From Opitutus sp. GAS368 (GTDB taxonomy: Bacteria > Verrucomicrobiota > Verrucomicrobiia > Opitutales > UBA953): 53,312 bases of DNA. The stretch is from NCBI GenBank assembly GCA_945882655.1, contig CAMCWL010000004.1, positions 1 to 53,312 on the forward strand. The letters are read 5' to 3'. Positions 16,929-25,295 of this stretch are shown piece by piece. A program made the translations under genes and the position numbers. Numbering within the stretch: position 1 is the stretch's first letter; the number at the start of each line of letters is the position of its first letter. The notes under the pieces were generated by a model that saw only the letters and a program-made list of their open reading frames with translations, ran no database searches and was not told the origin of the DNA.

Positions 16929-17633
16929 ATGACCCGCAGCTTTCGCTACTACGACCTCATCCTCGGCGCGTTCGTCGCGGTATTACTCTGCTCCAACCTC
17001 ATCGGCCCAGCGAAGATTGTGCAGCTTGCCCTTCCCTTCTTTGGCAAGGTCGACTTCGGCGCAGGCATCCTGTTCTTCCCGCTGTCCTATATCTTCGGCG
17101 ACATCCTTACGGAAGTCTACGGCTACGCCCTCGCCCGTCGCGTGATCTGGTCTGGCTTCGCCGCCATGCTCTTCGCGACGGTGATGACTTGGGTGGTGCT
17201 CGCGATGCCGGCTAGTCCGGACGCAAGTTTCAACGCACAGCTACAGCCCGCACTCGAGACCTGCTTCGGCGGCGGCTGGCGCATCGCCCTCGGCTCGATC
17301 ATCGCGTTCTTCGTCGGCGACTTCCTTAACTCCTATGTGCTTGCGAAGATGAAGGTGCGCATGGGCGGTAAACATCCGTGGGCCCGCTTCATCGGATCGA
17401 CCGTCGTCGGCCAGGGCGTCGACAGCCTGATCTTCTACCCCATCGCCTTCATGGGAATTTGGAGCCCCGAAAAAGTCCTCGGGGTGATGCTCATCAACTG
17501 GATACTCAAGATACTCGTGGAAGCGGTGATGACGCCGGTCACGACGATTGTCTGCGCGAAGCTGAAGCAGGCGGAGGGCGTCGATGCCTTCGACACCGAC
17601 ACCGATTTCACGCCCTTCAGCCTTAAGCGCTAA
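16929..17633 (+). CDS. Queuosine precursor transporter-type (VUT/YhhQ family) membrane protein
   Basis: 234 aa with about six hydrophobic segments. Family features: YDLILGAFVAVLLCSNLIGP at the N-terminus, FFPLSYIFGDILTEVYGY, then FVGDFLNSYVLAKMKVRMGG and GSTVVGQGVDSLIFYPIAF. YhhQ-type proteins import preQ0/preQ1 for queuosine synthesis. Length and motif order fit. A stem-loop with a T-rich tail lies 10 bp after the stop, so it is probably monocistronic. Confidence 0.88.
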   Translation: MTRSFRYYDLILGAFVAVLLCSNLIGPAKIVQLALPFFGKVDFGAGILFFPLSYIFGDILTEVYGYALARRVIWSGFAAMLFATVMTWVVLAMPASPDASFNAQLQPALETCFGGGWRIALGSIIAFFVGDFLNSYVLAKMKVRMGGKHPWARFIGSTVVGQGVDSLIFYPIAFMGIWSPEKVLGVMLINWILKILVEAVMTPVTTIVCAKLKQAEGVDAFDTDTDFTPFSLKR

Positions 17634-17643
17634 GCGCGGCACC

Positions 17644-17681
17644 CCGATTAGAGGCCTTTATCGGCCTCCAATCGGTATTTC
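17644..17681 (+). terminator. Terminator of the queuosine precursor transporter gene
   Basis: Stem CCGATTAGAGGCC / GGCCTCCAATCGG (13 bp, one mismatch) around TTTATC, followed by TATTTCT. Confidence 0.7.
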
Positions 17682-17934
17682 TGTCATAATTTCAGGGTTT
17701 TCCGACGAATCCATTGACAGCACCCCCTGGGACCAGCACAACACCCTCAGTCAATTTCACTCAGGTAAGAGCCTCCCTTATAAAGGACGCATCAGTCGCG
17801 AGGGCGACTAACGGAATCAGGATTCAAACTCTCCGTACCCGACCCCAGAGTCCCGTAGCTAGGACTCTGGACTTATTTGTCCCGGAAACGGGAAGACAGG
17901 CCGCACCACCCGTGCGGCCTGTTTCGTGTTGTCG
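17682..17934. other. Intergenic stretch with hairpins, no gene seen
   Basis: No convincing coding region. It holds three stem-loops: CCAGAGTCC/GGACTCTGG (17845-17870) followed by ACTTATTTGT; the tetraloop hairpin CCCG-GAAA-CGGG near 17881-17892; and ACAGGCCGCAC/GTGCGGCCTGT (17896-17922) immediately 3' of tRNA-Leu on the minus strand, probably its terminator or processing hairpin. A short T-arm-like match near 17820 is not supported by any tRNA fold. Confidence 0.5.
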
Positions 17935-18015
17935 TGCCCAAGACCGGACTCGAACCGGTAAGCCTTTCGGCGGCAGATTTTAAGTCTGATGTGTATACCG
18001 TTCCACCACTTGGGC
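17935..18015 (-). tRNA. tRNA-Leu(UAA)
   Basis: Minus strand, 81 nt without an encoded CCA. Acceptor GCCCAAG pairs with CTTGGGC. The anticodon loop CTTAAAA gives anticodon UAA. A long variable arm (GCCGCCGAAAGGC region) and the T-arm with GGTTCGAGTCC confirm a class II tRNA. It is antisense to and just upstream of trpA. Confidence 0.95.
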
Positions 18016-18119
18016 CGACGGCTCCAAAGTGCGGACGCGCCCCCGATTGGCAACCCGGGAAAGCGGGCAGGATTCTCCTTCGCCTTGCCCTCGGGACCAA
18101 ACCCGGCTTCCTTCCGCAC

Positions 18120-18911
18120 ATGGATCGCTTAGCCCAGACGTTCGCCCGCTGTAAAGCCGAAGGCCGCCCGGCCTTCGTAAGCTACGTCTGCGCCGGCGAC
18201 CCCGACGTCGAGACGTCCAAGGCCATCCTGCTTTCCCTAGCGAAGAACGGCGCCGACGTCCTCGAAGTGGGTGTGCCCTTCTCTGACCCGCTCGCCGACG
18301 GCCTGACGAACCAGCTCGCCTCCCAGCGCGCCCTCGAAGGCGGCATGACCTACGACGGCCTCCTCGATGTGCTCCGCGCGGTGCGCGCCAGCACCGACAA
18401 GCCGATCGTGCTCTATTGCTATTATAACCTGCTTTTTTCCTTTGGCCTCGAGAACTACTGCGCCAAGGTCCGCGAAGCCGGTGCCGACGGTATGCTCGTC
18501 CTCGACTGCCCACCCGAAGAAGCCGAGGAGCTGATCGCGGCCTCGAAGAAGCATGGCCTCGCCAACATCTTCATCGTGGCTCCGACCACCCCGCCCGAGC
18601 GCATTAGCCTCATCGCCAAGCATGCTTCCGGTTTCATCTACTACGTCTCCCGCGAAGGCGTGACCGGCGAGCGCTCCGAACTGGCCGCCAATCTTTCGTC
18701 CGCCGTCGCCGAAATCCGTAAGCACACTTCTCTGCCGATCTGCGTCGGCTTCGGCGTCTCCACCGCCGCGCACGTCCAAGCCATCGCCAAGGTCGCCGAC
18801 GGCGTGGTCGTCGGCAGCGCGCTCGTCAACGTCGTCGCCGCCCATAAGGACAAGAAGGGTGAAGCCGCCGCCGCCATCGGCGCGAAGGTGCGGGAACTGC
18901 TGGCGAAGTAA
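18120..18911 (+). CDS. trpA: Tryptophan synthase alpha chain
   Basis: 263 aa from the ATG at 18120, matching the usual length of about 265. Motifs: FVSYVCAGDPDVETS, then ADVLEVGVPFSDPLADG (catalytic Glu and Asp), GMLVLDCPPEEAEEL, IFIVAPTTPPERI, GFIYYVSREGVTGER and ICVGFGVSTAAHVQ with the phosphate-binding GFGVS and VVVGSALV. It cleaves indole-3-glycerol phosphate to indole and glyceraldehyde 3-phosphate for TrpB. No trpB or other trp gene is adjacent, so it is separated from the rest of the pathway. The long open frame upstream of the ATG runs through the tRNA-Leu gene and is not coding. Confidence 0.97.
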   Translation: MDRLAQTFARCKAEGRPAFVSYVCAGDPDVETSKAILLSLAKNGADVLEVGVPFSDPLADGLTNQLASQRALEGGMTYDGLLDVLRAVRASTDKPIVLYCYYNLLFSFGLENYCAKVREAGADGMLVLDCPPEEAEELIAASKKHGLANIFIVAPTTPPERISLIAKHASGFIYYVSREGVTGERSELAANLSSAVAEIRKHTSLPICVGFGVSTAAHVQAIAKVADGVVVGSALVNVVAAHKDKKGEAAAAIGAKVRELLAK

Positions 18912-18921
18912 ACGAACAGAA

Positions 18922-19035
18922 GGGCTAGGGCTCGGGCTCGGGCTAGTCATACATCAGGACAAATCTTCTGACACGGTGCTTTTGCTTGGTATTCACCTAG
19001 CCCCAGCCCTGCCCCTGGCCCTGTCCCTATCTCCG
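18922..19035. repeat. G-rich then C-rich micro-repeats between trpA and pyrB
   Basis: GGGCTAGGGCTCGGGCTCGG at about 18922-18944, and from about 18997 the opposing CTAGCCCCAGCCCTGCCCCT and CTGGCCCTGTCCCTA. The halves are partly complementary, giving the same opposed-repeat layout as upstream of accA. It ends about 75 bp before pyrB. Confidence 0.7.
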
Positions 19036-19109
19036 CCCTTGACCAAGGGCCTTCCCTCCGCACTTTCCCAATGGTCCTAACCTCGTTAGGGCCACCGGAA
19101 CCTCACCGC

Positions 19110-20051
19110 ATGGCCTCACAAGACACCTGGACGAAAAAAGACCTGACCGGCATCGAGGAGCTTTCCCGCCCCGAGATCGAACTGCTCTTCCGCCAAGCCG
19201 ACCAGTTCCTACCCGCGCTCGCACCGGGCAAGGGCCTCGAACTGATGAAGGGCCGCACGGTGGTGAACCTCTTCCTCGAGCCGAGCACGCGTACCCGCAC
19301 GGCCTTCGAAATCTCGGCCAAGAAGCTCGGCGCCGAAGTGGTCTCGATCAACACGACGGCCTCCTCCCTGGTGAAGGGCGAGACCCTCCGCGACACGGCG
19401 ATGAACATCCGCGCGATGGGCGTCGACGCCATCGTGATGCGCCACTCCTCCGCCGGCTCGGCCCGCTACCTGGGGTCGGTCCTCGACATCTCGGTCATCA
19501 ACGCCGGCGACGGCGCCCACGAACACCCGACGCAGGCCCTGCTCGACGCCTTCACGCTCCGGCAGCGCTTCGGCAAGGTCGAAGGCCTCAAGGTCACGAT
19601 CCTCGGCGACATCCTCTTCAGCCGCGTCGCCCGCTCGAACATCCTCTGCCTCTCGAAGCTCGGCGCGCAGGTCACCCTCGCGGGCCCCGCGACACTCGTC
19701 CCGGCCTCGCTGAAGGAAGCCTTCCCGCAGGTCCGCATCGTCCATGACCTAAAGGAAGCCCTGAAGGACTGCGACGCGGTGATGCTCCTGCGCATCCAGC
19801 ACGAACGCCAGACGACCACCCACTTCCCCTCGCTCGGCGAATACACCTCGCAGTTCGGACTCAACGCCGAACGCGCCGCCTGGCTCAAGCCCGAGGCGAT
19901 CGTGATGCACCCGGGCCCCATCAACCGCGGCGTCGAAGTCGAAAGCGAAGTCGCCGACGGCCCCCGTTCGGTCATCCTCGAACAAGTGCGCAACGGAGTC
20001 GCCGTCCGCATGGCCGTCCTTCACCTCTGCACTGGAGCCATCAGCCGATGA
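19110..20051 (+). CDS. pyrB: Aspartate carbamoyltransferase catalytic subunit
   Basis: 313 aa from the ATG at 19110 (MASQDTWTKKDLTG); the in-frame ATG at 19071 lies in repeat-flanking DNA. Carbamoyl-phosphate motif EPSTRTRTAFEISAKK, then SSLVKGE, RHSSAGSARYLG, HPTQALLDAFTLRQ, VTILGDILFSRVARSN and LLRIQHERQ, and the aspartate-domain MHPGPINRGVE. It makes carbamoyl aspartate, the second step of pyrimidine synthesis. Its end overlaps the next gene by 4 bp (ATGA), the arrangement known for pyrB-pyrC' in Pseudomonas, where the partner is needed to assemble the enzyme. Confidence 0.97.
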   Translation: MASQDTWTKKDLTGIEELSRPEIELLFRQADQFLPALAPGKGLELMKGRTVVNLFLEPSTRTRTAFEISAKKLGAEVVSINTTASSLVKGETLRDTAMNIRAMGVDAIVMRHSSAGSARYLGSVLDISVINAGDGAHEHPTQALLDAFTLRQRFGKVEGLKVTILGDILFSRVARSNILCLSKLGAQVTLAGPATLVPASLKEAFPQVRIVHDLKEALKDCDAVMLLRIQHERQTTTHFPSLGEYTSQFGLNAERAAWLKPEAIVMHPGPINRGVEVESEVADGPRSVILEQVRNGVAVRMAVLHLCTGAISR

Positions 20052-21343
20052 ACCCCGCCGACAACTCCCCTCTCTGGATCCGCGGTGCCCGCGTGATTGA
20101 TCCCTCCGCGAAGCGCGATGAAGCCAAAGGCGACGTCTTCGCCCTCGACGGCAAGTTCGTCGATAAACTCTCCACCGCCGACCAGGCCAAGGCCCGCGTC
20201 ATCGACGGCACGGGTCTCGTAGTCGCCCCGGGTTTCGTCGACCTGAACTGCCGCCTCGGCGAACCAGGCCTCACGCCCCGCGAGACGATTCGCACCGGCA
20301 CCCGCGCGGCCGCCGCCGGCGGTTTCACCACTGTCGTCACGATGCCCGACTCGCTCCCCGCGGCGGACAACGTCGGCACGATTCAACTCCTTCGCGAAAT
20401 CTGCTCGCGCGATGCCGCTGTGCGCGTGCTCCCGACCGGGACCCTCACGAAAGGCCATGAAGGCAAGGCCCTCGCGCCGCTCGGCACGATGAAAAAGGCC
20501 GGCGTGGTCGCCGTCACCGACACGACCTCAGGCGTCCAGAACAACGAAATCATGCGTCGCGCGCTGGAATACGCCGCGATGTTCGACCTCGTCGTCCTCG
20601 ATCATTGCCAGGATAGCAGCATGACCGAAGGCGGCCAGATGCATGAAGGCGCTTGGTCCCTCCGCCTCGGCCTCCGCGGCCTACCCCGCGCCGCCGAAGA
20701 AGTCGTGGTCTCGAGTGACTGCCTGCTCGCCGAACTGACCAAGGCCCGCATCCACCTGCAGCACCTTTCTTCCGGAGGCTCCGCCGACATCGTCCGCCGC
20801 GCCAAGGCGAAGAAACTCGCGGTCACGGCTGAAGTCTCCGCCCTGCACCTACTCCTCACCGACGCCGCGCTCGCCCACTACGGCACGAGCCTAAAGACGA
20901 ATCCGCCTCTCCGCGAGGAAGCCGACCGTCTTGCCCTTATCGCTGCGCTCATCGACGGCACCATCGACGCGATTTGCTCCGACCACTCACCCTGCACGGC
21001 TACCGAGAAGGATTGCGAGTTCGACCTGGCTCCCTTCGGCGCTGCGACACTCGAGACGGCTTTCGCGGCCGCCCACACGGCGCTTGTCACCGGCGGCCAC
21101 GCCGACCTCGCCCTACTCATCGCTCGCCTGACGCACGGCCCGGCCAAGGCCCTTGGCCTCGAAGCAGGAACGCTCAAGGTCGGCGCCCTCGCGGACCTAG
21201 TCATCCTCGACCCCAAGGCCGCCTGGACGCCCGCTTCCGCCGATCTCTCTTCGAAGTCCGGCAACAACCCGCTCGTCGGTCGCGCGCTCACCGGTCGTGT
21301 CCGCGCGACGTTCGTCGGCGGTCGTCAGGTCTTCGGCGCCTAA
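20048..21343 (+). CDS. pyrC: Dihydroorotase-like protein with degenerate metal site (PyrC' type)
   Basis: 431 aa, normal type I dihydroorotase length. The fold is clear: VIDGTGLVVAPGFVDLNCRL, GEPGLTPRETI, GGFTTVVTMPD, HLQHLSSGGSADIVRRAK, SDHSPCTATEK and the terminal GRVRATFVGGRQVF. However, the metal-binding H-x-H of active enzymes (DxHxHLR) is NCR here, the usual VTPHH is VSALH, and DHAPH is DHSPC. These are the ligand and catalytic positions, so the protein is probably not catalytic but a PyrC'-like structural partner of PyrB. It overlaps pyrB by 4 bp. A functional dihydroorotase should exist elsewhere in the genome. Confidence 0.9.
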   Translation: MNPADNSPLWIRGARVIDPSAKRDEAKGDVFALDGKFVDKLSTADQAKARVIDGTGLVVAPGFVDLNCRLGEPGLTPRETIRTGTRAAAAGGFTTVVTMPDSLPAADNVGTIQLLREICSRDAAVRVLPTGTLTKGHEGKALAPLGTMKKAGVVAVTDTTSGVQNNEIMRRALEYAAMFDLVVLDHCQDSSMTEGGQMHEGAWSLRLGLRGLPRAAEEVVVSSDCLLAELTKARIHLQHLSSGGSADIVRRAKAKKLAVTAEVSALHLLLTDAALAHYGTSLKTNPPLREEADRLALIAALIDGTIDAICSDHSPCTATEKDCEFDLAPFGAATLETAFAAAHTALVTGGHADLALLIARLTHGPAKALGLEAGTLKVGALADLVILDPKAAWTPASADLSSKSGNNPLVGRALTGRVRATFVGGRQVFGA

Positions 21344-21349
21344 GCAAAG

Positions 21350-22285
21350 ATGGGCGAGCTCACGCAATCCCTCGACGCTTTCGGGCCTTGGGATTGGGCG
21401 TGCGTAGTCGTTAATCTCCTCGCGGCGTTCATCGGCATCTATGCGCTGAAGTGCTGGCGGAACCTTCCGGGCAAAGTTGAAGCGACAGCCATTTCTGTCA
21501 GCGACGCGGTGATGGGGCTTTGCACGGGCCTACTCGCTTTTGGTATCCTCTTCGGGGTGGTGACGCAAATGGTGATGCAAAGCTTCTCCACCTACTTCGG
21601 CATCGCACAGGCGCACGTCTTCACCGCGGCATTCAGTGGTCAGCTCGCCGCAGCCTTGGCGATGCTCGGCATGGGAGCACTCGCCCCTCGAACACTCGAC
21701 TGGGCGCCCTCCGTCGCGACGGATGAGCCTAAGTCCGAAGGCTCGCCTCTCCGTCAGGCCCTCCGCGGCTTCAGTGTCCCCCGCGTGCTCCTCGGGTTAC
21801 TCTCCATCTTCGCGCTGGGCCTCGTCGCCTCGGTGGTCTGGAAGGGTTTCCACGTCGCGTGGGAACAGCTCTTCCTCAGCGGTTGGGCCGGCCAGCCGCC
21901 CGCCGACGAACCCCAAGAGATTGTCGATGCGGTGCTCAAGACCGACGTCGACACGTGGCGCTTCTTTACGATCGCTTTGGCGGTCACCATTGGCGCCCCG
22001 ATCATGGAAGAACTCGCCTTCCGCGGCATGATCTACCCGGGCCTCCGACGCCTTGGCGCCGTTTCCGAACGCTATGGCCGGTGGATCGCGATTTGCCTCA
22101 CTGGTGCGCTCTTCAGCGCCGCGCACCTGAGCCCCTCCGCCGCCCTGCCTTTGTTCGCCTTTGGGGCCTTCATGTGCCTGGTCCGCGACCGCTATGGACT
22201 CCTGACCTGCATGGCCATCCATTGCTGTTTCAACGGTTGGAATTTACTCTGGTTGAAACTGGCCCCCAACGCCTCCACGCTCTGA
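21350..22285 (+). CDS. CPBP-family intramembrane glutamic protease (CAAX protease-like)
   Basis: 311 aa with about eight hydrophobic segments. The family's three motifs are intact: APIMEELAFRGMIYPGL (EExxxR, about residue 215-230), FSAAHLSPSA (His, about 257) and MAIHCCFNGWN (His and Asn, about 290). Such proteases cleave prenylated proteins, bacteriocin precursors or other membrane peptides. It begins 6 bp after pyrC' and ends 4 bp before thiL, so it is part of the same run, without an obvious link to pyrimidine synthesis. The N-terminal third is poorly conserved. Confidence 0.88.
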   Translation: MGELTQSLDAFGPWDWACVVVNLLAAFIGIYALKCWRNLPGKVEATAISVSDAVMGLCTGLLAFGILFGVVTQMVMQSFSTYFGIAQAHVFTAAFSGQLAAALAMLGMGALAPRTLDWAPSVATDEPKSEGSPLRQALRGFSVPRVLLGLLSIFALGLVASVVWKGFHVAWEQLFLSGWAGQPPADEPQEIVDAVLKTDVDTWRFFTIALAVTIGAPIMEELAFRGMIYPGLRRLGAVSERYGRWIAICLTGALFSAAHLSPSAALPLFAFGAFMCLVRDRYGLLTCMAIHCCFNGWNLLWLKLAPNASTL

Positions 22286-22289
22286 GGCC

Positions 22290-23252
22290 ATGGGAGCCCT
22301 CACCACCCTCGCGGACCGTTCGGTCGCCAAGCTGACCGAGGAAGAACTCATCCGTCGCGTAGTGCAGTCGCTCGCCGAAGCCGCCCCGCCTTTCCCCGAA
22401 GGACCAGGTGGCGATTGCGCGCATCTCCCGACTACCGGCGGGCGCTCCATCCGGGCGAGCACGATTGACTCGGTGATCCTGGGGCGACACTTCGACGCCG
22501 CGTGCGACGGCATCCGCGCTGGCACTAAGCTGGTGAACCGCAATCTCAGCGACCTCGCTGCGGCCGGAGCTGTGCCTTCCGACGCCTTGCTCTCCCTCGT
22601 GATCGGAGCCGACGTCGACGCGACCTGGCTGACCGACTTCGCCCACGGTGCCGGGCGCGCCGCCGCCAAGGCCGGCCTGCGCATCGTCGGCGGCGATATC
22701 TGTCGCGGACCCAACGGCGCCTTCATCGGCACACTCGCCGTCCAAGGCTTCGCCCATCGCATCCTCACGCGCAAGACCGCTTCCATCGGTGATGTGCTCT
22801 TCGTCACCGGCCAGCTCGGTGGCTCGCTCTACGGCAAGCACCTCGACTTCTCCCCGCGCCTCGCGGAAGGCGAATGGCTCTGCGGGCACGGCGAAGTCAC
22901 GGCGTGCACTGACCTTTCCGACGGTCTCGCCAAGGACCTGCCCGGACTGCTAGGCCCCAAGCTTGATGCACGCATCAACGTGGCGGCCTTACCGGTCTCC
23001 GACGCCGCGAACGCCCTTTCGAAATCAGACGGTAAGCCCGTGCTCGAGCACGCCCTGCAGGATGGCGAGGACTACGAGCTACTCTTCGCGGTCAGTGACG
23101 ACCGGGCTGACCTACTAGAATCTTCGTTCCGCAAGGCCTTCCCGCTCACGCCACTCACACGCCTGGGCACGGTCGAAGCCGGCACGGGCCTCGCCCGCGA
23201 TATCGCTGACGGTGAACCGATCAAGGTTCGCGGCTTCGGCCACTTCGCCTAA
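22290..23252 (+). CDS. thiL: Thiamine-monophosphate kinase
   Basis: 320 aa, usual ThiL length. Order of motifs: a metal/nucleotide loop GPGGDCAHLP (GDD in E. coli, here GGDC), DSVILGRHFD (substrate region, typically D-x-L-x-E-x-x-HF), RAGTKLVNRNLSDLAAAGA, RIVGGDICRG (GGDTx), DLSDGLAKDLP and LQDGEDYELLFAV near the C-terminus. ThiL phosphorylates thiamine monophosphate to thiamine diphosphate. The substitutions in the first loop make substrate or metal binding slightly atypical, but the overall pattern is clear. Last gene of the pyrB-pyrC'-CPBP run; it converges on the next gene with 12 bp between. Confidence 0.93.
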   Translation: MGALTTLADRSVAKLTEEELIRRVVQSLAEAAPPFPEGPGGDCAHLPTTGGRSIRASTIDSVILGRHFDAACDGIRAGTKLVNRNLSDLAAAGAVPSDALLSLVIGADVDATWLTDFAHGAGRAAAKAGLRIVGGDICRGPNGAFIGTLAVQGFAHRILTRKTASIGDVLFVTGQLGGSLYGKHLDFSPRLAEGEWLCGHGEVTACTDLSDGLAKDLPGLLGPKLDARINVAALPVSDAANALSKSDGKPVLEHALQDGEDYELLFAVSDDRADLLESSFRKAFPLTPLTRLGTVEAGTGLARDIADGEPIKVRGFGHFA

Positions 23253-23264
23253 GCCTCGCTCCGC

Positions 23265-23717
23265 TTACATGCGGAACCGACGGATGCCCACGAACAGCGC
23301 GAAGATCAGCGCGGAAGCACCGAAGGTCACCGTGACGGTCTCATAGGTGGCGAGCAGTTCGATCACCTGGTCAAGTAGCTTGATGGATTGCTTCGTATCG
23401 CGCTCGGCGACTTCCAAGGCACTGGTCGCCGCGGTCGCGGTCACTTCGACGTTCTTATTGTCCGACTTCGTCCCTTGGTCGGTGAAGAGCACGACGCCCG
23501 TATCAGCGGACTTCATGGCGCTCTTATAGGCTTCGAAGGAAGACTGAATACTGATGGTGGTGTCCTTCACGCGCTTGGTCGTGTCACGCAGCTCGTGGCT
23601 GAACCAGAGGCCGGCTAGGGAGACGAGCAACGTCACGACGGCCATGCCGACGATGCCGATCTCGGCTTGGATGAGGTTGTTCTTGGCGGATCGACCGCGG
23701 CTACGCTGGGCACACAT
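23265..23717 (-). CDS. Small two-TM membrane protein of unknown function
   Basis: 150 aa. The N-terminus is basic (CAQRSRGRSAKNN), followed by a TM segment at about 20-40, a helical extracytoplasmic or cytoplasmic region of about 85 residues with coiled-coil character (RDTTKRVKDTTISIQSSFEA), and a second TM at about 125-143 ending in VGIRRFRM. No enzymatic motif. It lies 12 bp downstream of the larger basic-tailed membrane protein gene and is probably co-transcribed. Family not recognised. Confidence 0.65.
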   Translation of the reverse strand: MCAQRSRGRSAKNNLIQAEIGIVGMAVVTLLVSLAGLWFSHELRDTTKRVKDTTISIQSSFEAYKSAMKSADTGVVLFTDQGTKSDNKNVEVTATAATSALEVAERDTKQSIKLLDQVIELLATYETVTVTFGASALIFALFVGIRRFRM

Positions 23718-23729
23718 GGTGGTTTTTGT

Positions 23730-24356
23730 TTAAAGATTGAGGGTGGACTGACCGTCGTCGGGCTTCTTGGCGGGCGGCTTCTTTTCGGCCGGTGCCTTCT
23801 TGGCGGCAGGCTTCTTGGCGGCAGGCTTCTTGGCGGCGGGTTTCTTGGCGCCTTTCTTAGGCGCAGCCTTCGCCGGCGCGCCCTTCTTCGCCGAGGCGGC
23901 AGTCTTGGCGGTCGTGCGACGTCGACGCTTGGGCTTCTTCTTGCGGGAGAAAAGACTCCGCCAGGCGGGAATCTTCTGCTTGTCCTTGAAACCAAGTTTC
24001 TTGCGGATGGTCGTCGAAAGCCAGTCCACGAGTTCCGGCGCGACGGCACCGCAAAGACCCTGGACGATAGCTTTATTCAGCGCCGAGAGTTCCCACTGGA
24101 ACGTGACGAAATAGGCGATGACTGCGAAGATCGCAGCGGCGATGACGTGACGGAGCGAACGCTGCCAGCTGGCGTCGGCGGCCTCGTCGACGAGCAGGCG
24201 ACCGACCATCGCGGCGGCGCCGATCAGCGCGACGATCCAGCCACCCGACTTAAAAGCCAGCAGGGCGACTTGGAAATTATTCACGATGGCCGGCGATGCT
24301 TTCGCCACCACCGGAGCCTGTTCGGCCACCTGAGCCAAGACCAGTGACAGGATCAT
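23730..24356 (-). CDS. Membrane protein with lysine/alanine/proline-rich histone-H1-like tail
   Basis: 208 aa from the ATG at 24356 (MILSLVLAQVAEQAP); the frame opens further upstream to 24500 but that part looks like leader DNA. Residues about 1-90 hold two or three hydrophobic segments. From about residue 120 the protein is very basic: SRKKKPKRRRRTTAKTAASA, then repeated AKKPA/KKPAA units (AAPKKGAKKPAAKKPAAKKP and similar), resembling eukaryotic H1 tails and bacterial histone-like tails. A membrane-linked nucleic-acid or polyanion-binding role is an inference. Followed by the small two-TM gene. Confidence 0.7.
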   Translation of the reverse strand: MILSLVLAQVAEQAPVVAKASPAIVNNFQVALLAFKSGGWIVALIGAAAMVGRLLVDEAADASWQRSLRHVIAAAIFAVIAYFVTFQWELSALNKAIVQGLCGAVAPELVDWLSTTIRKKLGFKDKQKIPAWRSLFSRKKKPKRRRRTTAKTAASAKKGAPAKAAPKKGAKKPAAKKPAAKKPAAKKAPAEKKPPAKKPDDGQSTLNL

Positions 24357-24455
24357 GCGCGTCCCTCCCCGGTCCGAAGACCGTTCCCCGTTGGACGGGG
24401 CGTTGATGTGAGAAGGCGACGCAAAGCGAAGAAGTATCGGCAAAGATACGGTTCG

Positions 24456-24494
24456 TAAAAAGGGGAGGTTCAGCCTTGGGCTGGCCGCCTCCCC
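24456..24494 (-). terminator. Terminator of the DUF5069 gene
   Basis: On the minus strand a compound stem (GGGGAGG/CCTCCCC outside, CAGCC/GGCTG inside, small internal loop) is followed by TTTTTACG. It lies about 40 bp after the stop at 24535. Confidence 0.75.
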
Positions 24495-24534
24495 TCTCAA
24501 CCCCTAATTATAAGGTTATTCTGACAAACCCGCC

Positions 24535-24981
24535 TTAAAGCGCCGCTTTTCGTGCCGGGCGCCCTTCATCGACCTCGATGTAGTCGAACATCGTGTCGAC
24601 GCCGGCGTCGGCGGTGAGACCGTTCTCCTTGAGCCGACGCACGAGCACTTCGTTGGCTTCGTCGCGCCAGCCGCGCTTAGTCATGAAGCCGTTCCAGATT
24701 TCGATCTCGTTCGTGGAAAGTTTGCGTCCCTTGGCTTCGGCCCACGCGAGGACCTCGTCCTGCGTCGCGGCGGGATTCTGCAGCACCCACACGCGCAGGT
24801 CGTCATACTTGATACCGAGATATTGGCAGCAACGGTCGTCGAAAGCCTTGCCGAGATTGTTCACGAAATCCGCGTGGAGCTGACCGGCCGCGTGCAGGCG
24901 GATCTTCGAGACCAGGCGGGGAAGGTACACGAAACCACGGACGGCTTCATAGGGGCTGAGGAGACCAGGGACGAGGGGCAT
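24535..24981 (-). CDS. DUF5069-family protein
   Basis: 148 aa from the ATG at 24981 (MPLVPGLLSPYEAVRGF); an upstream ATG at 25041 lies in repeat-rich DNA. The pattern SPYEAVRGFVYLPRLVSKIR, then HAAGQLHADFVNN, LGIKYDDLRVWV and a C-terminal region with EIWNGFMTKRGWRDEANE matches my recollection of DUF5069, a small soluble family common in Verrucomicrobia and cyanobacteria with unknown function. It is a single-gene unit with its own terminator. No catalytic residues are evident. Confidence 0.72.
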   Translation of the reverse strand: MPLVPGLLSPYEAVRGFVYLPRLVSKIRLHAAGQLHADFVNNLGKAFDDRCCQYLGIKYDDLRVWVLQNPAATQDEVLAWAEAKGRKLSTNEIEIWNGFMTKRGWRDEANEVLVRRLKENGLTADAGVDTMFDYIEVDEGRPARKAAL

Positions 24982-24984
24982 GGG

Positions 24985-25290
24985 TGGGAAGATAGATGAA
25001 AGATGACGGATGACAGATGGCAGAGGAAAGACAAAAGCCACGAACGGTGTCTGCGGTTAGCGGTTGGCGGTTAGCGGATAGGAAAAACAAAGGACGACCG
25101 GAAGATGGGCTATGGAGCCTGCCACCCGGGGTAGCTTTCCGCCTTCTTTTCTCCCTCCGCATGCTGGTGCTCCCAACCGCTTACCGCCAACCGCTAACCG
25201 CTTTCACCTCTCCTTGGCACTTCTTGCCCGCTTGCCCTCCTCCCCTCCCTGCGTTTTCATACCCCTACCCCCCCCCTACCCCGACCCCTT
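24985..25290. repeat. Intergenic region made of several micro-repeat clusters
   Basis: No gene. From left to right: AGATGAAAGATGACGGATGA-type repeats (about 24990-25020); GCGGTTAGCGGTTGGCGGTT (about 25053-25077); a copy of that cluster in inverted orientation, CCGCCAACCGCTAACCGCT (about 25182-25202); and a C-rich run of CCCCTACC type (about 25258-25290) ending just before the hydrolase ATG. The inverted pair is about 105 bp apart. Confidence 0.75.
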
Positions 25291-25295
25291 TCAAA

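Noticed and set aside
17800-17880. Possible second tRNA upstream of tRNA-Leu
   Set aside because: A T-loop-like string and a 9-bp hairpin occur, but no acceptor stem or anticodon arm can be folded around them.
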